From Lachnospiraceae bacterium (GTDB lineage: Bacteria; Bacillota; Clostridia; Lachnospirales; Lachnospiraceae), in assembly GCA_017436305.1 (NCBI GenBank), contig JAFSDJ010000067.1:1-43209 (forward strand): a DNA stretch of 43,209 nucleotides, in the 5' to 3' direction. Positions 23,252 to 32,800 of this stretch are shown here, in pieces; within the stretch, counting starts at the first letter, position 1; the number at the start of each line of letters is the position of its first letter. Made by a program: the position numbers and the translations under genes. Under the pieces are notes generated by a model. The model saw only the letters and a list, made by a program, of their open reading frames with translations, had not been told where the DNA came from and did not search any database.

Positions 23252-24535
23252 ATGTCAGATAAAAAAAGAGAAGATTATGTAAACCAACCGCTAAGTATAT
23301 ATATTCATATTCCCTTTTGCGAAAGAAAGTGCAACTATTGTGACTTTCTTTCAGCTCCGGCAGGACAAGAAAAGCAGGAGCAATATGTGAAAGCCTTGCT
23401 TGGGGAAATAGAGTACTGGGGCAGAAGGTTTGAAAATGTACCGGTAAAATCGGTTTTCTTTGGCGGCGGAACACCGTCTATATTAAAGCCGGAGTTGTTT
23501 GTGAGCTTGTTATGTAAACTTAAAGAGGCGTTTCAGGGTATTGTTACCTGCGAGAATGCCACTGATGAAATCATACAAAAACAAATGCTGCCTGATAAAT
23601 CGGAGAGTAGAAGGAATGATTTAAAGAGTAGTCAGAAGCAGACAGAGATTTCCATGGAATTAAATCCGGGAACAGTCACAGAGGAAAAACTGTTAGCCTA
23701 TAAACAAGCGGGAATTAACCGGTTAAGTATAGGCCTGCAATCGGCTGATAACAAAGAGTTAAAGCTTCTAGGCAGAATTCATACCTATGAACAATTTTTA
23801 GAAACCTACCATATGGCAAGAAGCTGTGGGTTTGACAATATAAACATTGACTTAATCAGCGGACTTCCGGGACAAAAGGTATCTGACTGGAAAGAAATCC
23901 TTAAAAAAGTACTGGCGCTAAAGCCGGAGCATATTTCTGCCTATAGTCTTATAATTGAAGAAGGAACCCCTTTTTTTGACACCTACAACGGGAAAGAAGA
24001 GCTGCTTGTGGATGAGGAAACAGACAGAGAAATGTATGCCCTTACGAAAACCATGTTAAAAGAAGCAGGCTATAACCGCTATGAAATATCCAATTATAGC
24101 AAAGCCGGGAAAGAATGTGTTCACAATATAGTTTACTGGCAAAGAGGAAACTATATTGGATTAGGTCTTGGAAGCTCGTCAATGGTTGATAATGTTAGAT
24201 TTCAGAATAGGACTGAATTTGAGAGTTATGTAAACTATTGGTGTGAAAAGTGCGGTAATAAAAAAGTTGATTTCCCGGAGGTTTGTCAGGAAATACAGCC
24301 TCTTACAACAGAAGAACAAATGGAAGAGTTTATGTTTTTAGGTCTCCGCATGATGGAAGGAGTATCGGTGGCAGAATTTGAAACTTTGTTTGAAAAAAGT
24401 ATTTTTGATGTGTATGGGAAGCTGCTGGAAACATTTGAAAGCCAAAAGTTACTTACTGTATCAGACAGAATTGCCCTTACGGATAAGGGGATTGATGTGA
24501 GTAATGGGGTTTTTGCGGAGTTTTTGCTTTCGTGA
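23252..24535 (+). CDS. hemW: HemW-type radical SAM protein (heme chaperone family)
   Basis: HemW is a radical SAM protein related to oxygen-independent coproporphyrinogen oxidase but thought to insert heme. The iron-sulfur motif is CERKCNYC (Cys23, 27, 30). It is followed by FFGGGTPS, SMELNPGT, GINRLSIGLQS, NIDLISGLPGQ and YEISNYSK, all typical. It lacks the N-terminal extension of true HemN. The start at 23252 is preferred over an ATG at 23237, because AGGAAAC lies just before the former. The protein has 427 residues, longer than usual. A Ser-, Lys- and Gln-rich insertion at about 97-130 (ENATDEIIQKQM, SESRRNDLKSSQKQ) sits between two conserved core elements, and explains the excess. Confidence 0.92.
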   Translation: MSDKKREDYVNQPLSIYIHIPFCERKCNYCDFLSAPAGQEKQEQYVKALLGEIEYWGRRFENVPVKSVFFGGGTPSILKPELFVSLLCKLKEAFQGIVTCENATDEIIQKQMLPDKSESRRNDLKSSQKQTEISMELNPGTVTEEKLLAYKQAGINRLSIGLQSADNKELKLLGRIHTYEQFLETYHMARSCGFDNINIDLISGLPGQKVSDWKEILKKVLALKPEHISAYSLIIEEGTPFFDTYNGKEELLVDEETDREMYALTKTMLKEAGYNRYEISNYSKAGKECVHNIVYWQRGNYIGLGLGSSSMVDNVRFQNRTEFESYVNYWCEKCGNKKVDFPEVCQEIQPLTTEEQMEEFMFLGLRMMEGVSVAEFETLFEKSIFDVYGKLLETFESQKLLTVSDRIALTDKGIDVSNGVFAEFLLS

Positions 24536-24542
24536 GACTTAC

Positions 24543-24571
24543 TGGACTTTTATTACCATAAAGAATATAAT
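24543..24571 (+). promoter_or_regulatory. Possible promoter of the surface-sugar operon
   Basis: TATAAT (24566-24571) has an imperfect -35 box TGGACT (24543-24548) 17 bp upstream. No terminator was seen after hemW, so read-through may also supply the operon. Confidence 0.5.
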
Positions 24572-24611
24572 ATAAAATAATGATAAATCATTTATACAAG
24601 GAGAATTCTTT

Positions 24612-25799
24612 ATGAAAAAAATGCTTTTACTTGGAGGTAGTCATGCTGAAATTCCTATTATTCAGGCTGCAAAGAGTATGGGATATTATGTGATTACTAC
24701 AGGTAATCAGATTGACGGAATGGGACATGCTTTGGCTGATGAATATATTAACTGTGATTTTAGCGATAAAGAAGCAATACTATCATTGGCAAAAAAAATA
24801 CAAGTAGAAGCAATTTGCTCGGGATGTAACGATTTTGCATATTTGTCAGCAGCATATGCATGTGAAAAATTAGGACTACCTGGACATGATTCCTATGAAA
24901 CAGCCAAGAAAATTCATCATAAAGATAAATATAGAGATTTGGCATGTAGGCTGAATATTGCTACGCCAAAGGCGCAAAAATGCAGAACTATAGAAGAAAT
25001 GTTGACGGCATGCAAGCGTTTGGAATTTCCTGTAATTGTAAAACCTGTAGATTTAACAGGTGGAAAGGGCATGACTCGCTGTGAAAAATTAGAGCAGGTA
25101 GAAGAAGCATTTGCCAAGGCCATGTTTGCCACAAGAGAAGATTATGTTGTTGTGGAAGAATTTATAATGGGGACAAACCATGGATTTTCGGCATATCTTC
25201 AAGAAGGCAAAGTGACTTTTTGTTTTGTGGATAATGAACAATATTACCACAATCCGTATTTAGTTTCAGGTGCAAGTACACCGGGAGATGTTTCAGAGGA
25301 GGCTATCAAACAGTTACGCGAAGACTGCGAAACGCTGGCAAAAGCTTTGCAACTAAAAGATGGAATTTTACATATACAGTTTATTTTAAAGAAGGACAAT
25401 ACTCCTGTAATTATTGAGGTGTGCAGAAGGACACCGGGAGATTTATATGTACATCTTGTGGAAATAGCTACAGGATTTGGTTATTCAGAATATATTGTAG
25501 CAGCAGAGGCAGGTATTAAAATGCCACTTCCTGTATTTCGCAATGCAAATGGATTTTATGTAAGGCATTGTGTTATGGCAGATGAGACAGGAGAGATTGA
25601 AAAGGTATTTATTGATACTGAAATAAAGCCATATATTGTTGAGAAGCTTTTTTGGTACAAAAAAGGTGATAAAATAGAAGACATATTAAAATATAAAGCA
25701 GGAATTGTTTTTTTGTATTTTGAAACGGCGAATGACTATCGAAAATATCTGAATAGGCTGACAACATTGATTAAAATTCAAATAAAGAAAGAAATATAA
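24612..25799 (+). CDS. ATP-grasp ligase of the surface-sugar locus
   Basis: ATP-grasp enzymes join a carboxylate to an amine or other nucleophile through an acyl-phosphate. The 395 residues show the N-terminal preATP-grasp fold (MLLLGGSHAEIPIIQAAKSMGY), the ATP-binding lysine and glycine-rich loop FPVIVKPVDLTGGKGMTRCE, VVVEEFIMGTNHGFSAY, and the metal-binding VIIEVCRRTPGD (Glu and Arg as in biotin carboxylase/CarB types). AAGGAG lies before the ATG. It is the first gene of an operon with an oxidoreductase, a lipid-sugar transferase, small transporters and an amino-sugar aminotransferase. The reaction is unknown. Attaching an amino acid or other acid to the amino group of a sugar is one reading that fits the context. 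Confidence 0.8.
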   Translation: MKKMLLLGGSHAEIPIIQAAKSMGYYVITTGNQIDGMGHALADEYINCDFSDKEAILSLAKKIQVEAICSGCNDFAYLSAAYACEKLGLPGHDSYETAKKIHHKDKYRDLACRLNIATPKAQKCRTIEEMLTACKRLEFPVIVKPVDLTGGKGMTRCEKLEQVEEAFAKAMFATREDYVVVEEFIMGTNHGFSAYLQEGKVTFCFVDNEQYYHNPYLVSGASTPGDVSEEAIKQLREDCETLAKALQLKDGILHIQFILKKDNTPVIIEVCRRTPGDLYVHLVEIATGFGYSEYIVAAEAGIKMPLPVFRNANGFYVRHCVMADETGEIEKVFIDTEIKPYIVEKLFWYKKGDKIEDILKYKAGIVFLYFETANDYRKYLNRLTTLIKIQIKKEI

Positions 25800-25829
25800 G
25801 GGGAATTTTGTGTTTAAGGAGGAGAAGGT

Positions 25830-26945
25830 ATGTATCGAATTGGCTTTATTGGAGGAGGGATTAATTCTGCCATTGGAAGAACTCATTTTATTGCTTCTCA
25901 GATGGATGGAAAGTTTAAACTGTTAGCGGGTGCATTTAGTCGAAACCCTGAAATTAATGAAAAGACAGGAAAAGAATTTCAGGTGGATGCAGGCAGAGTT
26001 TATAATGACTATCATGAAATGCTAATAAAGGAGAGAGGAAAGCTGGATGTTATAGCAGTCCTGACACCTACTGATACTCATGAAGTTATGGTAAGAGAAT
26101 GTCTAGAAGCAGGATTTCCCGTTATATGTGAAAAGTCAATTTGCACTTCTTATGAATCAGCATTGCGAGTAAAGGAATATGTTAAAAATACACAGGGATT
26201 TTTGTGTGTTACATACAATTATACAGGTTATCCGATGGTAAGAGTATTACGGGATAAAATTCGTTCCGGAGAATTTGGAAAGCTTACTAATATTATTGTA
26301 GAAATGCCGCAGGAGGGATATACCAGATACACTTTAGAGCATGAGAAACCCAAACCGCAAAAGTGGCGTATGTTAGACTATGAGATACCTACTATTTCAT
26401 TGGATTTGGGTACTCATTTACATAATATGATAGCATTTTTAACAGGGGAGCACCCTAAAGAAATTGTGTCGAGAGAAAGTAGTTTTGGTTTTTTTCCGCA
26501 AGTTATTGATGATGTGTTATGTATGGTCAATTATACAGATAATATTGCAGCTCAAATGTGGTTTAGTAAAGCAGCTCTTGGTAATAGAAACGGGCTGAAA
26601 ATACGAGTTTTCGGAACGAATGCCAGTGCAGAATGGTATCAGGCAGAGCCGGAAACTTTGAAAGTTCATGATAAGGAAGGAAGAATTTTTGTATTAGACC
26701 GAAGTAATGATAAAGCGGAGGGAGAGCAGGGGCGCTATAACCGATTTAAAGTAGGACACCCAAGTGGGTTTATAGAAGCTTATGCTAACTATTATTGGGA
26801 TATTTCAGATGCATTGGGAGAGTATCTTTTTAAGAGAGAAGAAGCTTCCCATTACTTAATGAATATTGATACTTCTATTGAAGGATTAAAGTTGTTTAAA
26901 GCAGCTCATGATTCAGCCCAAAGCCATCAATGGGTTAAACTTTAA
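25830..26945 (+). CDS. Gfo/Idh/MocA-family oxidoreductase
   Basis: Family members oxidise or reduce sugars and sugar nucleotides with NAD(P). The 371 residues begin with the dinucleotide-binding GFIGGGINSAIGRTHF, have VIAVLTPTDTHEVMVRECLEAG and the position of the usual EKP motif reads CEKSICTS, keeping the catalytic-region Lys but replacing Pro with Ser. The C-terminal half has SLDLGTHLHNMIAFL, with the His found at the substrate site in this family. AAGGAGGAGAA lies before the ATG. It is 30 bp behind the ATP-grasp gene. In sugar loci such enzymes often make keto- or amino-sugar precursors; the exact substrate is not readable. Confidence 0.85.
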   Translation: MYRIGFIGGGINSAIGRTHFIASQMDGKFKLLAGAFSRNPEINEKTGKEFQVDAGRVYNDYHEMLIKERGKLDVIAVLTPTDTHEVMVRECLEAGFPVICEKSICTSYESALRVKEYVKNTQGFLCVTYNYTGYPMVRVLRDKIRSGEFGKLTNIIVEMPQEGYTRYTLEHEKPKPQKWRMLDYEIPTISLDLGTHLHNMIAFLTGEHPKEIVSRESSFGFFPQVIDDVLCMVNYTDNIAAQMWFSKAALGNRNGLKIRVFGTNASAEWYQAEPETLKVHDKEGRIFVLDRSNDKAEGEQGRYNRFKVGHPSGFIEAYANYYWDISDALGEYLFKREEASHYLMNIDTSIEGLKLFKAAHDSAQSHQWVKL

Positions 26946-26962
26946 GAAAAGGAAATGATAGG

Positions 26963-27937
26963 ATGAAGGTACAGAAAGGATTAATCAGTTTTGTGATTCC
27001 ATGCTATTGCTCGGAAAAAACCATAGGAACAGTGGTGGATGAATTGATAGGGAGGATAAAAGAACAGTCAGAATTTGATTATGAAATCATACTTGTAAAT
27101 GATTGTTCAAAAGACCGGACTTCGGGAGTAATAAAAGAACTTGCAAAAATAAATCATAATATTGTGGCGGTAGACTTTTCAAGAAATTTTGGGCAACATT
27201 CTGCTCTAATGGCGGGGTTTCAAAAGGTGTTAGGAGAATATGTGGTGTGTCTGGATGATGACGGACAAATGCCTATAGAATCTGTTTTTGACCTGATAAG
27301 TGAACTGGAAAAAGGCGCAGATGTAGCTTTTGGACAATATGAGGAAATTAAACAAAATTGGGCAAGGAATATGGGAAGCAAAGTCAATGTATGGATGACA
27401 GAGCTTTTATTGGAAAAACCAAAAAATGTGTTTATGTCAAGTTTTTGGGCTGGAAAAAGGTTTGTTATAGAGGAAATACTTCGTTATGATGCAGCATATC
27501 CATATATTGGTGGATTGCTTTTACGTGTTACAAGAAATATGGTAAGTGTTCCGGTAAAACACAGAGAACGGGCAGAAGGTCGGTCTGGTTATACATTTTT
27601 TAAACTTTTAAATCTGTGGATGAATGGTTTTACCGCATTTTCAGTAAAACCATTGCGGTTTGCAACTTTTTGTGGCGGAATGAGTGCAGTAATTGGTTTC
27701 ATTTATGGGATTGTAATAATCATAAGAAAACTTTTAAATCCTGATATTTTATTAGGATATGCTTCCACAGTAACACTGATTTTGTTTATTGGTGGAATGA
27801 TTATGCTTTTGTTGGGGCTTTTAGGAGAATATATTGGCAGAATTTATATTTGCTTAAATAAAGCACCGCAATATGTGGTAAGAGATGTAGTGGATTATCG
27901 GGAAAAGGAAAAGAATTGGAGCGAGGAGCCGAATTGA
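26963..27937 (+). CDS. Family 2 glycosyltransferase, polyprenyl-phosphate sugar synthase type
   Basis: The protein resembles GtrB, ArnC and CsbB, which move a sugar from a nucleotide donor to undecaprenyl phosphate on the inner face of the membrane. The 324 residues comprise the GT-A domain (FVIPCYCSEKTIGTVVDEL, VNDCSKDRT, FSRNFGQHSALMAGF, the metal-binding CLDDDGQMP) and two C-terminal membrane segments (about 229-253 and 261-287). The linker region has REGRSGYTFFKLLNLW-like residues (ERAEGRSGYTFF), typical of this group. It is followed without a gap by two small transporters, a pairing also seen in ArnC-ArnE-ArnF and GtrB-GtrA systems. Donor sugar is probably the product of the aminotransferase encoded downstream, by inference. 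Confidence 0.88.
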   Translation: MKVQKGLISFVIPCYCSEKTIGTVVDELIGRIKEQSEFDYEIILVNDCSKDRTSGVIKELAKINHNIVAVDFSRNFGQHSALMAGFQKVLGEYVVCLDDDGQMPIESVFDLISELEKGADVAFGQYEEIKQNWARNMGSKVNVWMTELLLEKPKNVFMSSFWAGKRFVIEEILRYDAAYPYIGGLLLRVTRNMVSVPVKHRERAEGRSGYTFFKLLNLWMNGFTAFSVKPLRFATFCGGMSAVIGFIYGIVIIIRKLLNPDILLGYASTVTLILFIGGMIMLLLGLLGEYIGRIYICLNKAPQYVVRDVVDYREKEKNWSEEPN

Positions 27938-28302
27938 AAGAATATATAGGATTACATCTTGTATTGATGTTTTATGCAGTGGGGGGCATCTTTAGCAAAA
28001 GAGCGGCTGTCGCCCCTTTTTTATCTGTAGAATATATAGGGAATTATGCGGCTTTGCTTGCTGTTTTAGTAGTATATGCTTATTTTTGGCAGAAAATTTT
28101 AAAAAAACTGCCATTAACTGTAGCAATGGCCAATAAATCCATTACGGTCATATGGGGAATTATTTATGGTTATCTTGTATTTCATGAAAAGGTAACATTT
28201 TTTAATTTAGCAGGAGCCGTTATTATTATACTGGGAATATGCCTTGTAATAGGTGCAGATAAGGAAGAAATAGAAACAAAGGAGCAAAAATCATGTACAT
28301 AG
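27934..28302 (+). CDS. Small EamA/SMR-type transporter, first of a pair (ArnE/ArnF-like)
   Basis: The protein has about four membrane segments in 122 residues. HLVLMFYAVGGIFSKRAA, LLAVLVVYAYFWQKIL and MANKSITVIWGIIYGYLVFHE resemble half of an EamA transporter or an ArnE/ArnF flippase subunit. The start is a TTG at 27934, behind AGGAG (27924-27928), and it shares bases with the stop codon of the glycosyltransferase gene (TTGA), the same coupling geometry as an ATGA overlap. The next gene is a similar protein that overlaps its end by 10 bp, so the two probably form a heterodimer. The likely role is to flip the lipid-linked sugar to the outer face. Confidence 0.8.
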   Translation: MKEYIGLHLVLMFYAVGGIFSKRAAVAPFLSVEYIGNYAALLAVLVVYAYFWQKILKKLPLTVAMANKSITVIWGIIYGYLVFHEKVTFFNLAGAVIIILGICLVIGADKEEIETKEQKSCT

Positions 28303-28622
28303 CAGTTTATCTGATTTCGGTTTTGATTGCGTCTATTTCACAGATTTTGCTAAAAAAAAGTGCTATGAAGCATTACAGTTATAAATGGGGAGATTACTTA
28401 AATCCTTATGTAATCTGCGCATACGGAATGCTTTTTTGCTCTATGTTTTTGACAATATTTGCATATCGTGGAGTTGATTTGAAAACAGGACCGGTAATTG
28501 AAGCGGTCAGCTATATTTATGTAGCTGTTTTAAGTGCCATTTTCCTAAAGGAAAAAATAACTAAGAGAAAAAAAGCAGGGTTGATTGTTATTGTAATTGG
28601 AGTCGTGATATCTAATTTATAG
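28293..28622 (+). CDS. Small EamA/SMR-type transporter, second of a pair
   Basis: This 109-residue protein has four membrane segments (about 3-15, 34-50, 60-82 and 91-108). It begins MYIAVYLISVLIASISQILLKKSA, with the K-K-S motif after the first segment that is typical of SMR and ArnF-like subunits, and contains GPVIEAVSYIYVAVLSAIFL. Its ATG lies inside the last codons of the preceding gene, with AAGGAG upstream. Two different short subunits encoded together match the heterodimeric ArnE-ArnF pattern. A flippase role for an undecaprenyl-phosphate sugar is inferred from the neighbouring glycosyltransferase. Confidence 0.82.
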   Translation: MYIAVYLISVLIASISQILLKKSAMKHYSYKWGDYLNPYVICAYGMLFCSMFLTIFAYRGVDLKTGPVIEAVSYIYVAVLSAIFLKEKITKRKKAGLIVIVIGVVISNL

Positions 28623-28685
28623 TATAAAACTATAAATGATAAATAGGAGATAGTAAATAAGAATAGTTGTGTGAGAGGATAAAAT

Positions 28686-29807
28686 ATGATTGGATTTAAT
28701 GTAGCCCCTTTTGTGGGGAAAGAATTGGAATATATGAAACGTGCAGTAGACAATCATAAAATTTGTGGTGATGGAGAATATACTAAAAAGTGTAATAAAT
28801 GGATAGAAGAGAAAACAGGGACAAGTAAAGCCTTGCTAACTACTTCTTGTACCCATGCAACGGAAATGGCTGCACTTTTATGTGATATCAGACCGGGAGA
28901 CGAAGTAATTATGCCCTCTTATACATTTGTTTCTACGGCTGACGCCTTTGTTTTAAGAGGGGCAAAAATAGTGTTCGTAGATATAAGACCGGACACTATG
29001 AATATTAATGAAAAATTAATTGAGGAAGCGATTACCCATAAAACGAAGGCAATTGTGCCGGTTCACTATGCAGGAGTATCCTGTGAAATGGACACGATTT
29101 TAGCAATTGCCAAATTACATAACTTATATGTAATAGAAGATGCTGCACAGGGAATTATGTCCTCATATAAAAATAGAGCACTAGGCTCCATGGGCGAATT
29201 TGGTTGTTTTAGCTTTCACGAAACAAAAAACTTCTCTATGGGAGAAGGTGGTGCTTTAATGATAAGAGAGAAACAGTTTGTGGAAAGAGCAGAAATATTA
29301 AGAGAAAAAGGAACAAATCGTAGCAAATTTTTCCGTGGAGAAGTGGATAAATATTCATGGTGCGATATGGGTTCCTCTTATTTACCAAGTGATTTAAATG
29401 CGGCATATTTATGGGCACAACTTGAAATTGCAGAAGAAATTATTATGAATAGAATGAACACATGGAATATGTATGACGAGGCTTTTAGAGATTGGGGGAA
29501 TTTCGATGTACCAGTGATTCCGCCAGAATGTGAGCATAATGCTCATATGTATTACATTAAAGTAAAAGATATAGAAGAACGAACAAAAATTATTGCTTAT
29601 TTGCTTGAAAATAATATAAAAGCCGTATTTCATTATGTACCCCTTCATTCTTCGCAGGCAGGACTAAAATTTGGAAGATTTCATGGAGAAGATATTTATA
29701 CAACAAAGGAAAGCGAAAGATTGCTCCGGCTTCCGCTTTATTACGGAATTAAGCCGGAGCAGGTAGAATACATTATTCAGAAAGTGAAGGCTTTTTACGG
29801 TGCTTAA
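28686..29807 (+). CDS. wecE: Sugar nucleotide 4-aminotransferase, WecE/RffA type
   Basis: This PLP enzyme of the DegT/DnrJ/EryC1/StrS family aminates a 4-keto-6-deoxy sugar nucleotide; WecE makes dTDP-4-amino-4,6-dideoxygalactose. The match to E. coli WecE, recalled from memory, is close across the whole length: GDEVIMPSYTFVSTADAFVL, RGAKIVFVDIRPDTMN, VIEDAAQGIMSSYK, REKGTNRSKFFRGEVDKY and YTTKESERLLRLPLYY. The PLP lysine in FHETKNFS is Lys181. Length 373 is normal. It closes the operon and its last 35 bp overlap the convergent YfhO-family gene. It implies that the surface sugar made here is a 4-amino-6-deoxy hexose; no genes for making the 4-keto precursor are in the window. Confidence 0.93.
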   Translation: MIGFNVAPFVGKELEYMKRAVDNHKICGDGEYTKKCNKWIEEKTGTSKALLTTSCTHATEMAALLCDIRPGDEVIMPSYTFVSTADAFVLRGAKIVFVDIRPDTMNINEKLIEEAITHKTKAIVPVHYAGVSCEMDTILAIAKLHNLYVIEDAAQGIMSSYKNRALGSMGEFGCFSFHETKNFSMGEGGALMIREKQFVERAEILREKGTNRSKFFRGEVDKYSWCDMGSSYLPSDLNAAYLWAQLEIAEEIIMNRMNTWNMYDEAFRDWGNFDVPVIPPECEHNAHMYYIKVKDIEERTKIIAYLLENNIKAVFHYVPLHSSQAGLKFGRFHGEDIYTTKESERLLRLPLYYGIKPEQVEYIIQKVKAFYGA

Positions 29808-32800
29808 GCAAATGATTTGTTACATAGAGAATGACAGTCAAAATCCAAAAGCCTAATGAGATTCCCTTGCAGACTTTCATACCATATGGAATATATCTTA
29901 GTTCCAGTGTATGCTTGCCGGCAGGGGTTTTTATCATCATAAAAGAATTGTACGGGTCTTCAATTTCAACTTCTGAACCATCAATATAGGCATGCCAGTT
30001 TCTATCCCATGCAAGGCTTAGCATTGTATAGCCATCTTTTTCATAATTGGTCGTTCCGGTAATGGTGTCATTAATAATAGAAATATTCTCCAGCTGGTTT
30101 TTAGCGGCTTCTGCAAAGAAGTTTTTTAAAACTTCTGTATCCATAATAATGTAATTATAAGCACTTCGAAGTTCAGTAAAACTGTTTGGAAAATAGATTT
30201 CTTTTGTAACAGTTTCTCCGGCTTTACATTTTGTAAGAGGTGCTAATTCGCTGGCACATAAGTATGCAAACCCATTAGCCTCAGGGATATAGGTTACATG
30301 TATACGCAATTCTTTTAAAGAAGAAAAAGAATTACCATTTCGTTTATTTAAATAAATATCTGCAGCCTCATCAAGAGATATTGTGTTACCAAGTCCATCT
30401 GAAAAATAGAAGGAGTTCGGTAAGCTTTCTGTATCATCATATTCAAGATATTGTGTAATGTATAGTGGCTTATCTGACTTTGTGTAAAGACTTATCAAAT
30501 CATTGAAGAAATCCGGTACAAAATCAAGAGAATCTAAGTGTGCCGCCTCGAAAGGTGCATAAATACCAAGTGAAAAGGCATTGGGATTTTCGAAAACATA
30601 ATAAATGTCCGAAGTACCTATATAATTGTAATGTTGCAAACCTTCCGTTATTCCGGTGGCATATTTTGGAAGAAAGATATAACGGCTACTACTAAGTGAC
30701 ATACCAAGAGGAGTGGAAATATGGTTACTTGTCATTAAGTTTCCACTGGCATAAAAACCGTAAATGCCGTTGGTGTTTAATTGATGCTGTGATACAAAGG
30801 AGTTAAATAGGCTGTTAGCACCTGTATGGTATATTTGTCCTGTGTTAGAGAGCCATGATGCAGGGAATGAGCTTCTAAAATAATCAGAATCATCGGATAA
30901 TTCCTGCCTGATATCTTCTTCGATAGAGCAATAATCACCATAGTAAAGCATATAATTATGTTCAAAATTTCCTATAGCATAAGTCATATTCAAGCCAAGC
31001 TCTAAAATAAGAAAGCCCACAAGCAACTTTGAATAAAATGTTTGTTTATATTTCATAAAAAACATATGAAATACTAAATAAATAAGGCAGAATATTAGCG
31101 TAATAATCCATGAATAGGAACTGTTTCCATTACTGCAAAATTGGCAAATCAGGAAAAATACAATAAGTATGCCTGTTAATAGAGTATATTTTTTGATTGA
31201 AACGCTTTTAATCTGACAAATGCCATCATAGGCAATCTCAGCCAATAAAAAGAGCAGTAAAAATACAAAACGATTCGGAACCTTAGTTTGGTAGTGCAAC
31301 CCATTCCAAATAAAGGAAAGTACTTGCTCATTAAAGCTTATATAAAGAAGAACTATTGGAATGATTTTCTTTAACTTTGTTTTTAAAGAAATATTCTTTG
31401 CGCTAAAATATATGAGAATTAAAAATAGTGATAAAATACCGCAATATATATTTAGCATACCATTATCTGAAGAAACTGAGTTAGAAGACGTAAATATCAT
31501 ATGTTTCTTCCATTGTTCTAAGAAGCTTGTATGCAATCCAATAGAAGGAAATACGGAATCGTTTTTATTATACGGTGAGTCATAGGTGGAAAGCAGCGTA
31601 TTTGAGATGACAAAAAAGCTGTTTCCGGCTGCTAATAAAGAGCATAGTGCAAAACGTATTCCCTTTGTAAAAAGGTCTTTTATTCCTTCAAAATGATATG
31701 TGAAGAAATAAATAACTAAAAAGATACACATATAGAGAGCTAAGTATAGGTTGGTAATAATACAATATGTAAGAAGAAGTACATAAGGAAGAGTCTTTTT
31801 TTTGTACATCAAATAATCCATTGCCAGTATAAGCAGTGGAAATGCAAATAGAGTAAAATACCATCCTGTATAGTTGTGCATAGAAAGCATATAAGCATTT
31901 AAAGCATAAATTAGTGCAGGAACTAATAAACGGAAGTCAGTTTTATCCGCATTTTTGTTACGGAGTCTGTGGGTCATGTAAAAAGTCATGGCAAATCCGC
32001 AAAGTCCGAAGCAAAAAGCTTCTCCAAGCAATAAAAGTGGAGCAATTTGGTCTGGAGAAAAAAACTTGTAAAAAGAAAACAGTTGAACAAGTGGAGTATT
32101 AGCATAAATATTCGCACCATATCCGCCATTCATGCTTAAATAAGTATTTCCATCCTTTAAGCTATAATAAAGGTCCATATAAGAAGGCAAAGTTAAAGCA
32201 ATGCCGTCTTCATCAAAGAAGGAGTTATTTCCAAATGGTACACAATTTGTCATAACCATGTTTCCTATATAAAAAAGGAATGGAATAAAAAATGCCCAAT
32301 AATAAATTCGGTTTTCACTTAAATGAGAAGTAATGCGTTTGGGTAATTTCCAGTTATCAAGAGCTTTTTTTATGGATAATAGTACAGCATAAACTTTCTC
32401 TTTGTCACTGTTAAAATACAGGCATAGGAAAAGAAGAAGACCAACACTGCTAACAATGACACTTACATATGTAACAGTACCAAGGGATACTTCTTTTGCC
32501 TGTTCGTTGTTATATGATTCTAAAAGTGCAGGAAGCTTTTCGGCTAAATCTTCGTTTAATATAAACGTAAGAAGTTGAAAATTTGTATTAGCGTTTATAA
32601 GGTTCGTTAATGAAGTGTAGCCGGAAACATTATTTTGTTCTGCGGAATCTGTCAGTTGAAATAATTCGCCGGAAGTATCATTAAACAGATACAAATTGTC
32701 AGGAAGAGTTTCCGTTGATTTCACTGTAAAAGGAACGTAAAAACAAGGTTCAGCAGATTTTACAGAGCTTAAGTCCATGTTAAAAATAGTATCTGTTATG

